This document shows, piece by piece, positions 9,235 to 18,140 of a stretch of DNA of 38,366 nucleotides. How positions within the stretch are numbered: the stretch's first letter is position 1; the number at the start of each line of letters is the position of its first letter. Both the position numbers and the translations under genes were made by a program. The stretch spans positions 1 through 38,366 of the forward strand of contig NZ_JANQOY010000048.1 in NCBI RefSeq assembly GCF_028285565.1, in the 5' to 3' direction. This DNA comes from Acaryochloris sp. IP29b_bin.148. Its GTDB lineage: Bacteria; Cyanobacteriota; Cyanobacteriia; Thermosynechococcales; Thermosynechococcaceae. The notes beneath the pieces were generated by a model that saw only the letters and a list, made by a program, of their open reading frames with translations, did no database searches and was not told the origin of the DNA.

Positions 9235-9252
9235 TGACTAGTATCCTAGTCA
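9235..9252. promoter_or_regulatory. Perfect palindrome upstream of sbtA
   Basis: TGACTAG (9235-9241) and CTAGTCA (9246-9252) are perfect reverse complements around TATC. The left arm includes TTGACT (9234-9239), a good -35 hexamer, with TAATTT (9256-9261) 16 bases on. A dimeric repressor here would block a promoter for sbtA. The regulator is unknown. Confidence 0.4.
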
Positions 9253-9411
9253 GCCTAATTTTCTGTATGAATAGATACATCTTTAGCTATAAATTGAATC
9301 ATCTCTGAATACATTGACATCCGGTAACTGTCCGCGATAAACAAGGGTTTGATCAATAAATAATCTCCAGATAGTTTTTGTGTTTTTGCTGCTGCATCGG
9401 GAGGGATCTCT

Positions 9412-10380
9412 GTGGACGTTAGCCTCATCATCTCCAATATTCTCAATCCACCTGTGCTGTTTTTCTTCTTAGGGATGACGGCTGTTTTCGTTCAGTCTGA
9501 CTTAGAAATACCAGCTCCAATTCCGAAGCTCTTTTCGTTGTATCTATTATTTGCGATTGGCTTTAAAGGCGGGGTGGAACTCGTTAAAAGTGGGATTACC
9601 CAAGACGTAATGTTAACGTTAGCGGCTGCCATATTTATGGCCTGCATGGTGCCGCTGTACACCTTCTTTATTCTCAAAATCAAGCTGGGCAATTATGATG
9701 CGGCTGCGATCGCAGCCACCTATGGCTCCATTAGCGCCGTTACCTTTATTACCGCCAGTGCCTTCTTAACAGAGCTAGATATTGCTTTTGACGGCTTTAT
9801 GGTCGCTGCCCTGGCCTTAATGGAATCCCCAGCCATTATCGTGGGACTGATTCTCGTCAATCTGTTTGCCGCTGAACGAGACCAAGACGTTGAATGGTCA
9901 GAGGTCTTAAAAGAGGCCTTCCTCAACAGTTCAGTCTTTCTACTCGTCGGTAGTTTACTGATCGGTGTCTTAACGGGCGAACATGGCTGGGAAGTCCTAG
10001 AACCCTTTACTCAAGGTCTGTTCTATGGTGTTCTCACCTTTTTCCTCCTCGACATGGGGTTAGTGGCTGCTCGAAGAATTAAAGACTTGCAAAAAACTGG
10101 GGTGTTTCTAGTAGGGTTTGCCATACTGATACCAATTGTGAATGCCGGAATTGGGTTAGTGATTGCCAAATTTATTGGCATGTCCGTTGGCAATGCGCTC
10201 TTGTTTTCCGTCCTTTGTGCCAGTGCTTCTTATATTGCAGTTCCAGCCGCCATGCGGATGACTGTTCCTGAAGCGAATCCGAGCCTCTATGTCTCAACAG
10301 CCTTAGCAGTGACATTCCCGTTCAATATTATTGTCGGAATTCCCCTGTACCTTGCTGGAATTGAGTTTTTATGGAGTTAA
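9412..10380 (+). CDS. sbtA: Sodium-dependent bicarbonate transporter SbtA, short form
   Basis: A 322-residue polytopic membrane protein of the Sbt_1 (SbtA) family, which imports bicarbonate with sodium for the carbon-concentrating mechanism. About ten hydrophobic segments fall into two halves. The family-typical LYLLFAIGFKGGVELVKSG occurs near residues 43-61, and the end holds CASASYIAVPAAMR and TALAVTFPFNIIVGIPLYLAG. It is shorter than the classical Synechocystis SbtA (about 374 residues), mainly because the cytosolic linker between halves (around AAERDQDVEWSEVLKE) is brief. The start is GTG 9412, preceded by GGGAGG (9400-9405). Four bases separate its stop from sbtB, so the two form an operon. 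Assignment to bicarbonate rests on family membership and the sbtB partner. Confidence 0.88.
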   Translation: MDVSLIISNILNPPVLFFFLGMTAVFVQSDLEIPAPIPKLFSLYLLFAIGFKGGVELVKSGITQDVMLTLAAAIFMACMVPLYTFFILKIKLGNYDAAAIAATYGSISAVTFITASAFLTELDIAFDGFMVAALALMESPAIIVGLILVNLFAAERDQDVEWSEVLKEAFLNSSVFLLVGSLLIGVLTGEHGWEVLEPFTQGLFYGVLTFFLLDMGLVAARRIKDLQKTGVFLVGFAILIPIVNAGIGLVIAKFIGMSVGNALLFSVLCASASYIAVPAAMRMTVPEANPSLYVSTALAVTFPFNIIVGIPLYLAGIEFLWS

Positions 10381-10384
10381 AAGC

Positions 10385-10690
10385 ATGCGACCTGTTAAAA
10401 AAATAGAAATCATTGCCAATTCCTTTGAACTCGGTAAAATTCTCGATGCTTTGGATAAATCTGGGGTTCATGGTCATGCTGTCATTCATAACGTCGAGGG
10501 TAAAGGCTTACGCGGCAACACGGAAGACCTCGACCACATTATGCTGGACAACGTCTATATCCTGGCTTTCTGTACCCCTGATATTTTGCAATCCGTTGTG
10601 GACAATATCCGCCCCCTTCTAAATAAATTTGGTGGCACCTGTTACGTCACAGATACCCAAGAAATTCGATCGGTTCGTTGCCTGTCTTAA
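10385..10690 (+). CDS. sbtB: PII-like regulator SbtB
   Basis: A 101-residue PII-like protein starting at ATG 10385, four bases after sbtA. In the family, trimeric SbtB binds adenine nucleotides including cAMP and gates SbtA. The N-terminal strand and helix (KKIEIIANSFELGKILDALDKSG) are typical. The T-loop covers about residues 40-55 (EGKGLRGNTEDL), and the last strand gives GGTCYVTDTQEI. The protein ends RSVRCLS with a single terminal-region cysteine. It therefore lacks the cysteine-pair C-loop I recall from classical SbtB. An upstream in-frame start at 10331 would overlap sbtA by 50 bases and is not preferred. Confidence 0.87.
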   Translation: MRPVKKIEIIANSFELGKILDALDKSGVHGHAVIHNVEGKGLRGNTEDLDHIMLDNVYILAFCTPDILQSVVDNIRPLLNKFGGTCYVTDTQEIRSVRCLS

Positions 10691-11058
10691 ACTGAGTTGC
10701 TATCTCGTTGATACTGTGATCATAAACATAATAAAAACTGCGCTAGATCGGCCACTCACTCCATCAGTTTATTAAAAAAATCTGCTATTAAATAAAGTTC
10801 AGTATTTTTACGGTGAAAGAAGCCTCATAAACAAGAGAACATGAACGAAAGAAATTCTCTAGAGGGCTAGAAAAATGCCTGAAAAATTCTTTAACCACTG
10901 TCTTCATATTGGATTGTGGTTATGTGTCGCGTCATTGGCTTTGCCTCTGATCGGTCGACTGTAAACCCACGTTTAGAATTGCCGATTGAGCAAAATCTCA
11001 TCAGTAGAACGGTAACCTTCGCAGTAAGCTGGTTGAGAGTGTTCATCGCTAAGACAAC
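10691..11058. other. Intergenic region between sbtB and dapL
   Basis: This 368-base spacer is AT-rich over 10730-10850. It shows no clear hairpin terminator after sbtB. Its only possible gene is the 29-codon ORF at 10875-10964. The dapL promoter should lie between 10965 and 11040, but I could not pick one out. Confidence 0.5.
10875..10964 (+). CDS. Possible 29-residue membrane micropeptide
   Basis: ATG 10875 to TAA 10964 encodes MPEKFFNHCL, then a hydrophobic stretch (IGLWLCVASLALPLIG), then RL. This would make a single membrane helix with a charged N-terminal end. An AGAGGG (10861-10866) lies eight bases upstream as a fair ribosome binding site. It sits between sbtB and dapL on the same strand. 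I recognise no family, and chance is a real alternative at this length. Confidence 0.3.
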   Translation: MPEKFFNHCLHIGLWLCVASLALPLIGRL

Positions 11059-12288
11059 ATGGCAACGATTAACGACAATTATTTAAAGCTCAAAGCAGGT
11101 TATTTATTTCCCGAGATTGGTCGCCGAGTCAGCGCATTTGCTGAGGCCAATCCCGATGCACCGATTATCAAGCTTGGTATTGGGGACGTGACAGAACCCC
11201 TACCCGAAGCCTGCCGCAGTGCCATGGTCACCGCCGTTGAAGATATGGGCAATCGAGAGTCCTTCAAAGGCTATGGTCCTGAGCAAGGCTATGGCTGGTT
11301 ACGAGAAAAAATTGCAGCCCATGATTTCCAGTCACGGGGTTGTGACGTGGATGCTGGAGAGATTTTTATTTCTGACGGTTCCAAGTGTGACTGCGGCAAT
11401 ATTCTCGATATTTTTGGCGATAACAACACCATTGCCGTCACCGATCCGGTGTATCCCGTTTATGTCGATACCAACGTTATGGCTGGACATACGGGTCCCT
11501 GCAATGCCCAGGGCGAATATGAAGGACTCACCTATTTACCGATTAATGCAGGCAATAACTTCACCGCTCAAATCCCTAGCCAGAAGGTGGATTTGATCTA
11601 TCTCTGTTTCCCCAATAACCCCACCGGGGCAGTGGCCAGCAAGAGTCATCTGCAAGATTGGGTGAACTATGCCAAATCCCACGGCTCCATCATTCTGTTT
11701 GATGCCGCCTATGAAGCCTTTATTACCGATCCTGAGATTCCCCACTCCATTTATGAGATTGAGGGAGCCAGAGACTGTGCGATTGAGTTTCGTTCCTTCT
11801 CTAAAAACGCCGGATTTACCGGAACTCGCTGTGCCCTGACGGTTGTGCCCAAAACCTTAACGGCTAAAGCAGCAGATGGCTCCGATGTCGAACTCTGGAA
11901 GCTGTGGAACCGTCGCCAATCCACCAAGTTTAATGGGGTGTCCTATATCGTTCAGCGCGGTGCTGAAGCCGTCTATTCCGAAGCGGGTCAGGCCCAAACC
12001 CAAGGTCTAATCAGCTTCTATTTGGAAAATGCCAAAATTATTCGCGAGAAATTAACAGCTGCTGGACTACAAGTGTTTGGCGGCGTCAATGCGCCCTATG
12101 TCTGGGTGCAAACGCCCAATGGTATCTCTAGCTGGGACTTTTTCGATCAGTTGTTAAACAAAACCAACGTGGTCGGTACCCCTGGATCCGGCTTTGGCGC
12201 AGCGGGTGAAGGTTACTTCCGAATCTCAGCCTTTAATAGCCGAGCCAATGTTGAAGAAGCCATGCGGCGAATTACAGCAAACCTCTAA
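11059..12288 (+). CDS. dapL: LL-diaminopimelate aminotransferase
   Basis: A 409-residue PLP enzyme of aminotransferase class I. It converts tetrahydrodipicolinate directly to LL-2,6-diaminopimelate in lysine and peptidoglycan synthesis, the route used by cyanobacteria and plants. The N terminus [20 protein letters not shown] is family-typical. Others are the substrate loop [12 protein letters not shown] (about 41-52), [11 protein letters not shown] (104-114), [11 protein letters not shown] (181-191) and the PLP lysine K249 in [12 protein letters not shown]. Its length fits the family. The sulfurtransferase gene starts 19 bases after the stop and is probably co-transcribed. Confidence 0.96.
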   Translation: MATINDNYLKLKAGYLFPEIGRRVSAFAEANPDAPIIKLGIGDVTEPLPEACRSAMVTAVEDMGNRESFKGYGPEQGYGWLREKIAAHDFQSRGCDVDAGEIFISDGSKCDCGNILDIFGDNNTIAVTDPVYPVYVDTNVMAGHTGPCNAQGEYEGLTYLPINAGNNFTAQIPSQKVDLIYLCFPNNPTGAVASKSHLQDWVNYAKSHGSIILFDAAYEAFITDPEIPHSIYEIEGARDCAIEFRSFSKNAGFTGTRCALTVVPKTLTAKAADGSDVELWKLWNRRQSTKFNGVSYIVQRGAEAVYSEAGQAQTQGLISFYLENAKIIREKLTAAGLQVFGGVNAPYVWVQTPNGISSWDFFDQLLNKTNVVGTPGSGFGAAGEGYFRISAFNSRANVEEAMRRITANL

Positions 12289-12306
12289 GGAATTGGGTCT
12301 GGACCA

Positions 12307-13158
12307 ATGGCACATGTCGGGAATGTGGTCTCACCGCAATGGCTGCATGAGCATCTTCATGATGCGCAGGTAGTGATTGTGGACTGTCGATTTGCTCTCA
12401 GCACCCCTCAGCAAGGGCGAGAGCAATACCAAGCAGGTCATATTCCCGGTGCCTATTATCTAGATTTGAATCAGGATTTATCGTCCCCTGTGCAAACTCA
12501 TGGGGGACGCCATCCTTTGCCCAATTCGTCTCAATTTGCAGCGAAGCTCTCCCAGATGGGCATTACTTCAGAGACCTGGGTGGTGGCCTATGACGATAGT
12601 CGGCAAGCCTTTGCTTCACGACTCTGGTGGTTACTGCGCTATCTCGGTCATAAGAAAGTGGCCGTTTTGGACGGAGGATGGGCAGCCTATCAGGCCCACT
12701 ATTCTGTCATCACTGATATTCCTGAAGTCCGATCAGGAAAATTTCAAGCAAGCCCTAATCCTAGTCAAGTCGTAGATATTCAGACGGTCAAAGCCCACAA
12801 AGATCAACCCAACGTGACGGTGGTAGACTCCCGTGCCTATAAGCGTTATCTCGGCAATCATGAACCCATTGATCCTGTCGCAGGCCATATTCCAGGAGCC
12901 GTCAATTATCCCTGGCAAGCCGTGACAGATGAGCAAGGTTATTTACTGCCTATCTCTAAGTTGCAAGCTCACTATGCTGACTTAGAGAATGTTGACGAAG
13001 TGATTGTCTATTGTGGTTCAGGGGTAACTGCTTGCGTAAACCTGTTAGCGCTAGACATAGCAGGCGTTACTAGTGGCAAACTCTATGCCGGAAGTTGGAG
13101 TGATTGGTGCTCTTATCCCCTTGATCACCAGATGGAAGCCCAAATTTCACAATGTTAG
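12307..13158 (+). CDS. 3-mercaptopyruvate/thiosulfate sulfurtransferase
   Basis: A 283-residue protein with two rhodanese domains (about 8-125 and 155-278). The second carries the active-site loop CGSGVTA with catalytic C236. That loop sequence is typical of 3-mercaptopyruvate sulfurtransferases (SseA type) rather than classic thiosulfate rhodanese, so mercaptopyruvate is the more likely sulfur donor. Conserved family features include GHIPGAYYLDLNQDLS and VVDSRAYKRY. It follows dapL by 18 bases on the same strand, and no metabolic link is obvious. It is probably a cytoplasmic enzyme. Confidence 0.9.
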   Translation: MAHVGNVVSPQWLHEHLHDAQVVIVDCRFALSTPQQGREQYQAGHIPGAYYLDLNQDLSSPVQTHGGRHPLPNSSQFAAKLSQMGITSETWVVAYDDSRQAFASRLWWLLRYLGHKKVAVLDGGWAAYQAHYSVITDIPEVRSGKFQASPNPSQVVDIQTVKAHKDQPNVTVVDSRAYKRYLGNHEPIDPVAGHIPGAVNYPWQAVTDEQGYLLPISKLQAHYADLENVDEVIVYCGSGVTACVNLLALDIAGVTSGKLYAGSWSDWCSYPLDHQMEAQISQC

Positions 13159-13322
13159 CGTTGAGCTTTTCAATCAACCTTGTCTCATTCCATATACTTC
13201 CGTCGAACTCAAGCCGTAACGATTATACTCTGTTGATCAGAGCGGCTGAAGCTCTTGTGTCTGTGGCGATGATTCGACTGCTAGCTGAAGAATATTAACA
13301 ACTTCTCACACAGCCCCTGGGC

Positions 13323-14216
13323 TTATTGGCTGTTGCTCCAGTGACTCAGATCTCTGTTGATAAGCTTTTCAAGCTCCTGATTATGAGGTCGAAAAAAATC
13401 AACCAATTCAGATTTGACGGCCGGTTGCATTTCTGGGATTTCAAACGACTCTTCATTCATCTTCTGAATGTAGTTCCTAACGGAACGAAGATAAGTTACT
13501 GGAACTATTTTTTTCAGGAAAGACTTACCTATCCCATCTGACTTCAGCGTTTTAGACAAGAACTCTGACTTAGCTTTTTTTGCTTGGTTATTTTTACTTT
13601 TAACTTCAATTTTTAACGAGTTGTCGACTCCGATAAAAGATAGCAAATCAGGAAAAATAGACTCACTTGTAGCGGTCAGATCTTCGAGCAATAGGGTATA
13701 AACATTTTCTGAACCAAAGACCTCATGAAGATTCTTAATCTGATGATGATATAGTCCTCTATCACGATAAAGGCAATGGGCGCTTTTCAAGTCATTTTGC
13801 GTTTTACGATAAGACTCAAGTTCCAGGGCTTTTGCAAAAGAATCCACTGTTTCATAACCTACACGTCGCATATACCAATAAGCTGAATAAGCTCTAGAAA
13901 CCGGATTGCGGAGGATTACAATGATTTTGCAGTTAGGATTATGTTCATACAGTCGCTGCATAGCATGCTTAAAATACATGATCCCTACACTTTTACCCAT
14001 AATGAATTCTGTATTTACAGAGTCAGCTGGGAAGTATTGATCCACAGCATGTTTATAGCCACGTTGATATTCTTCACTATTCACAAAAAATGTCATTTCC
14101 ATTTGTTTGTGCGTTGTAATCTGTGGGTGCTGAGCCAGATATTTCGCGAGGGAAGTGGTGCCTGACTTTTGAGCACCTGCAATCATGACATCAATTAATC
14201 GACTATTATTATTCAT
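13323..14216 (-). CDS. Sulfotransferase domain protein
   Basis: A 297-residue PAPS-dependent sulfotransferase. The 5'-phosphosulfate loop GAQKSGTTS is at residues 14-22 and the 3'-phosphate motif ILRNPVSRAYSAYW at 101-114. The family transfers sulfate from PAPS to hydroxyl or amino groups of carbohydrates, lipids or proteins. The acceptor cannot be told here, but a cell-surface glycan is plausible. Base composition is visibly more AT-rich than in dapL or sseA, and the gene is bordered by a 630-base gene-free AT-rich region. Both hint at horizontal acquisition. The C-terminal 60 residues are the most variable part. Confidence 0.88.
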   Translation of the reverse strand: MNNNSRLIDVMIAGAQKSGTTSLAKYLAQHPQITTHKQMEMTFFVNSEEYQRGYKHAVDQYFPADSVNTEFIMGKSVGIMYFKHAMQRLYEHNPNCKIIVILRNPVSRAYSAYWYMRRVGYETVDSFAKALELESYRKTQNDLKSAHCLYRDRGLYHHQIKNLHEVFGSENVYTLLLEDLTATSESIFPDLLSFIGVDNSLKIEVKSKNNQAKKAKSEFLSKTLKSDGIGKSFLKKIVPVTYLRSVRNYIQKMNEESFEIPEMQPAVKSELVDFFRPHNQELEKLINRDLSHWSNSQ

Positions 14217-14847
14217 TATTATCTAAGGCCATATGTGACTTTCTGCAAATTTTTGATATTGTGTTGTTGATGATTATAAGCTCCAGCTATAGGGAGCGAG
14301 AAACTAGTAGTTTTAGTGATTTAGTTTCACATCAATTTATCTACTAAAATCGTCTCATAGAAGTGGCAGAATAGTTCACTGAGTATGTTTGCAAATGAAG
14401 TTAAAATGTACTGATCGAATGTAGTTTTAGCCTAAACTTTTGTACTTATCCTGCAATTCTGAAATTAGATTTCAGAATTAAATTGAGAACATCATTTGTT
14501 AATGTATAGGTAGTAGATGTTTTTTATTTCTGGCTAAAAAATTCTATCAAATGAGCTTGGAGGAGAGCATGTCATCTTTACAAATATATGAATTGTGAGT
14601 CCAAAATTCTTATTCCTAGAAGGAAAGTTAGTAAAACATTTTGGACTTAATATTACAAGTGGCATTCTCTCAATATTATCTAACCGTTGGAGGCCATTTC
14701 ATTAATGTGCTAATCGTTCAACTCCCAGTTGTTATCAGAAGCTTGTGTGTTGGGGAGTATGAGACCTTATCTCCATTCGGCGCACACAAGTCAGTTGTAG
14801 GCTGCAAGGAATGACGGCATCATCTTTGGCGACCTTCGTTTGCTGGG
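14217..14847. other. Gene-free AT-rich region with nested inverted repeats
   Basis: No open frame of note. Two nested inverted repeats are present. First, AGTCCAAAAT (14598-14607) pairs with ATTTTGGACT (14638-14647), enclosing TTCCT (14613-14617)/AGGAA (14621-14625). Second, CTTGTGTG (14742-14749) pairs with CACACAAG (14783-14790), enclosing GGAG/CTCC. Just before the first lies a nine-codon ORF (ATG 14570) with GGAGGAG upstream. This could be a small RNA locus or the relic of a mobile element. Confidence 0.5.
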
Positions 14848-15579
14848 TTAGCGTTTACAGGCAATGACTGCCTTGCGAGCGATGGGGAGTTGGAACGGGC
14901 CGTAGTGATCTAAAACTTGGACTTGAAATCCGATTTGTTGCAATTGTGTCGCTATCTCTGCAGAATCATAAAGCTGCTGCTTGTGAACTTCCTCGACTTT
15001 TCGGTAGAATGACCCATCCTGGCGAAACGTTATGATCCGACGGGTCAGTGTCATAGATGACAGATCCTCATATTTTTCCACTAAGACAACCCAATCTTCC
15101 CCTTCCCTAAAGCTTTGACTGATTGTTTCTGGGGGCACTTGTCCCGGTTCCACAATATCAAATATAAAGAGTCCCCCTGAAGTCAAGGCGGCGAAGATGC
15201 GCTGAAAGACAGGGACTAAGCGAGACGTGTTGCGATCGCTATCAAACAAATAATTCAGGACTTCTCCAATCGCCGTCACCGCTTGACAGGCTGGAATCGG
15301 AGTTGTGAATATAGAGTCCACGCGAAATTCAGCTTGGGGAATTCGGGTACGGGCCAGCTCAATCATGGCCTCTGATAGATCAACGCCGAACACTTGATAG
15401 TCTGCTTGACAGAGATACTCTGCCCAAATCCCGCTTCCGCAACCTAGATCGACCACTAATCCAGAAGAAAGATGATGGGACTGAAGTTGTGCCAATAGGG
15501 CTGGAGCAGCCTGGTGGGCATAATCTCCAAACCCCACATCGTGAATATAGGCCAGGTCGGGCTGATACCAATGGGACAT
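14848..15579 (-). CDS. Class I SAM-dependent methyltransferase
   Basis: A 243-residue cytoplasmic methyltransferase. Motif I VVDLGCGSGIWAEYL (42-56) binds S-adenosylmethionine. The acidic residue ending strand 2 is in VFGVDLSEAMIELAR, and AVTAIGEVLNYLFD corresponds to motif IV. The C-terminal half (SFREGEDWVVLVEKYEDLSS, then REVEEVHKQQLYD-like strands) resembles small-molecule methyltransferases of the Methyltransf_25 group. The substrate cannot be told. It lies 68 bases downstream of the metalloprotease-like gene on the same strand and may be co-transcribed with it. Confidence 0.87.
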   Translation of the reverse strand: MSHWYQPDLAYIHDVGFGDYAHQAAPALLAQLQSHHLSSGLVVDLGCGSGIWAEYLCQADYQVFGVDLSEAMIELARTRIPQAEFRVDSIFTTPIPACQAVTAIGEVLNYLFDSDRNTSRLVPVFQRIFAALTSGGLFIFDIVEPGQVPPETISQSFREGEDWVVLVEKYEDLSSMTLTRRIITFRQDGSFYRKVEEVHKQQLYDSAEIATQLQQIGFQVQVLDHYGPFQLPIARKAVIACKR

Positions 15580-15647
15580 GGTTCACAAGGGACTCGATAT
15601 TTTATATCTTAGTCTCCTTTCCCAGAGGCCAAATTGATACGAGGTGC

Positions 15648-16844
15648 TTAAGAACGGGCGACTTTGATCCGAAATAAGCGGTTGATGCCATAGACAATCC
15701 ACGGCCAATATCGGTACATTCCCCAGGCCATAAGTGGCGTCAGCATCGTCGCCAACAGCATGATACTGGCCGTTGCGGTTAAATCCACTTGGAAGACATC
15801 ACGGGCAATACGCACTAAATCATGGTCAATCACTCCCCCTTTACCCTGCTCATAAAGGGCGCGGGCAGCAGAGTCAAACATTAACCGCCAACTGAACTGA
15901 AGATCGTAAATCGTCATATAGGCGGCCAGCATTGCATATAGTGGACGTTCAATGGCATAGCGACAGCCGTAGCCACTGATCGCTCTGACCAGGAAAATTC
16001 CTACAAACAGCAGTTCAAAGCCATGCCCCATCGACACCACTAGAAACTCATGGATGCCCGTAAAGGCACACAAAGTATAGGCCATCACCACGCCCAACAA
16101 CACCCGAGCCGTCAAATAGTTGTTCCAGTAAATATAAAATAGGCACCCGAATCCACCATAAATCAGACCGATCAAAAACGGCATACGTGAAGTCTGAACT
16201 GTTACCCCTCCCCCATGCATAAAGTCAAAGGCGGGAATAGCAGGATACCCAAAGATCCAATTGGTGAGGGTATGCCCTAACTCATGCACCAGCGTAATCA
16301 GGGGACTGAGGAGAAAGGTGACCTGCTGTGAGGCTAAGACTAAAAAGGCGAGACCGCAACCGGCTGCGATCGCATTCCACCCTGCTCGATCAATGGTTTG
16401 AGGGACCCAAGATAGGGAATCTAGCGCCTCTGTTTGTCCAAAGACGACCTGACTGACCACGGGGCGTTGCCACAGGGTTCCCCGCGCCGCCTGCTGCACC
16501 GTTGGCATATGTTCATCTGCCCCCGTTAGACTTAACTGCCAGCACCAAGACGCTTCTTGAGCTTGAACTTCTTGTCCAGAAATCCAGAGCGTTTCGATTC
16601 CGGACAGGGACCATTGTTCCACTTCCCGACTACAGAGCATCACTGCACTCTTTTCATCTGGAGAGATACTGGCTTGCAGATAAACATGGAGGTCCAGCTC
16701 ATCTACCCAAACCTCAGCGTCAATCTGTTTATGGGCTAAGGCGTGGTTTAGGAGCTGCGCCATTGCCTCTGGGCAACCTTGGGCTGCAGCGTGTCTTAAC
16801 TGACAAAGAGCGGCAGAAGACTGAAGGTCATCGTTGGCGAACAT
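15648..16844 (-). CDS. Membrane metalloprotease-like protein (HELGH)
   Basis: A 398-residue protein. Residues 1-150 are soluble and begin with a short helical repeat-like segment (ALCQLRHAAAQGCPEAMAQLL). Residues 155-385 hold about six membrane segments. The zinc-type motif HELGH is at 187-191 in LITLVHELGHTLTNWIFGYPAIPAFDF, as in M50-like site-2 proteases. A second ligand motif of the NPDG/LDG type is not evident, so activity is uncertain. Conserved GIHEFLVVSMGHGFELLF adds further histidines and glutamates in the membrane. It could be an intramembrane peptidase or an inactive relative. Confidence 0.75.
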   Translation of the reverse strand: MFANDDLQSSAALCQLRHAAAQGCPEAMAQLLNHALAHKQIDAEVWVDELDLHVYLQASISPDEKSAVMLCSREVEQWSLSGIETLWISGQEVQAQEASWCWQLSLTGADEHMPTVQQAARGTLWQRPVVSQVVFGQTEALDSLSWVPQTIDRAGWNAIAAGCGLAFLVLASQQVTFLLSPLITLVHELGHTLTNWIFGYPAIPAFDFMHGGGVTVQTSRMPFLIGLIYGGFGCLFYIYWNNYLTARVLLGVVMAYTLCAFTGIHEFLVVSMGHGFELLFVGIFLVRAISGYGCRYAIERPLYAMLAAYMTIYDLQFSWRLMFDSAARALYEQGKGGVIDHDLVRIARDVFQVDLTATASIMLLATMLTPLMAWGMYRYWPWIVYGINRLFRIKVARS

Positions 16845-16942
16845 CGGTGCTCACAAAATACTGACTCTAGTATTCCCGTGAATCCGTATTTGCAATGCAA
16901 GAAGCGATAGTATTCCTGGTGGCGTGTGGCAGAGTTTTTAAG

Positions 16943-17842
16943 TTAAGCGCCTGCTTCTGTTTTGAGGTCATCAATCAGTTGTTCGAGCTGATGACGCGTC
17001 ACTTGATAGACTTCACCACAGAAATCGCAAGTGGCCTCGGCCCCATCATCTTTTTCAATCATGTCCCACAATTCATCTTGGCCCAGCATTTTCAATGCCC
17101 CTAATACTCGATCAATAGAGCAGCGGCACTGAAACTGAACCATCTGAAACTGGGGAAAAATCTTAAGTCCCAGATCTCCTAAAAGATCGGTAAAGATATC
17201 GGGCAGGGTTTTACCCGCCTGGAGTAAAGGGGTAAAACCCTGTAGATGGGCCAGGCGAGATTCTAGCAAGTCCACCAGGGCTTGATCTTGGGCTGCTTTA
17301 GGCAGAACTTGGATTAAGAGTCCACCGGCTGCGGTGACGCCTTGAGCCCCCACGAAGACCCCGAGCGCAAGAGCAGATGGTGTTTGCTCTGAGGTGACCA
17401 AATAATGGGTGACATCTTCTCCAATTTCGCCTGAGACTAATTCGACGGTACTGGAATAGGGATAGCCATATCCCATATCACGAATGACATAGAGATAGCC
17501 TTTGCCCACGGCCCGTCCGACATCCAGCTTGCCTCTGGCATTGGGGGGCAATTCGACGGCTGGATTGGTCACATATCCTCGGACTGTACCGTCTACCCCA
17601 GCATCAACCAAAATGCCCTGTAGCGGACCGTCCCCACGAATTCGAACATTCACTCTGGCGTCAGCTTGCTTCATGTTAGAGGCCAGCAACAACCCTGCAG
17701 ACATGGTGCGCCCTAAGGCAGCAGTAGCAACGTAAGACAGAGAATGACGCTGTCTTGCATCTTCCGTTAATCGGGTGGTTATGACACCCACTGCTCGGAT
17801 GCCATCGTTGGCAGCTGTAGCTCGAATAAGCTGGTCAGCCAT
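16943..17842 (-). CDS. hslO: Redox-regulated chaperone Hsp33
   Basis: A 299-residue cytoplasmic holdase chaperone activated by oxidation and unfolding. The N-terminal domain begins MADQLIRATAANDGIRA and includes GLLLASNMKQADARVNVRIRGDGP. The C-terminal zinc switch has C239-x-C241 and C272-x-x-C275, spaced by 30 residues, which fits the family pattern. Length is normal. It stands alone on the minus strand. I saw no clear terminator after it, and its promoter must lie in 17843-18140, shared with a divergent gene. Confidence 0.96.
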   Translation of the reverse strand: MADQLIRATAANDGIRAVGVITTRLTEDARQRHSLSYVATAALGRTMSAGLLLASNMKQADARVNVRIRGDGPLQGILVDAGVDGTVRGYVTNPAVELPPNARGKLDVGRAVGKGYLYVIRDMGYGYPYSSTVELVSGEIGEDVTHYLVTSEQTPSALALGVFVGAQGVTAAGGLLIQVLPKAAQDQALVDLLESRLAHLQGFTPLLQAGKTLPDIFTDLLGDLGLKIFPQFQMVQFQCRCSIDRVLGALKMLGQDELWDMIEKDDGAEATCDFCGEVYQVTRHQLEQLIDDLKTEAGA

Positions 17843-18140
17843 AGGTGCTCTAGTAATTCTTAATAAATCTTCTTGATTCTACTGTAACGGTATCTGAGAC
17901 CGAACTGTGAAATTAGGGGATTAGCGTAGCGATGTTGCCTAATTTACTTCAACGGCGATTTACATTGGTTAACATGAGTTAAGGTCGATGCAGATAGATC
18001 AGAAATCGCTATTCGTCTCCCTCTAGGGAGAGATATTGTAAGTAAACAAGGCTCGTTTGGACATCAACCTTAACAAAGTTGTAGGATCATAACGTGGCTG
18101 TGTTACTGGTTTATGACGATCTAAGTCTCGTAAATACACG
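17843..18140. other. Divergent intergenic region with palindrome
   Basis: This spacer separates hslO from the divergent repeat-protein gene. TCTCCCT (18016-18022) and AGGGAGA (18025-18031) form a perfect 7-bp palindrome around CT, about 110 bases before the plus-strand gene. It could be an operator or a leader hairpin. No other structure stood out. Confidence 0.4.

Larger units (their letters stand above)
8343..9411. other. 1.07-kb AT-rich intergenic region between divergent genes
   Basis: This region lies between the divergent phosphatase and sbtA genes. The left third holds the Pho box and a 13-bp inverted repeat. The right part holds a direct repeat (8995-9032) and a palindrome (9235-9252). 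Between about 8640 and 9180 the DNA is very AT-rich. The only micro-ORF is at 8980-9078 (32 codons), and its GGAGGAG sits too close to the ATG. I saw no convincing gene. Confidence 0.6.

Noticed and set aside
17965..17990. Pho-box-like TTAAC repeats upstream of hslO
   Set aside because: Only two partial units are present, spaced by ten rather than eleven bases, and the gene has no phosphate role.
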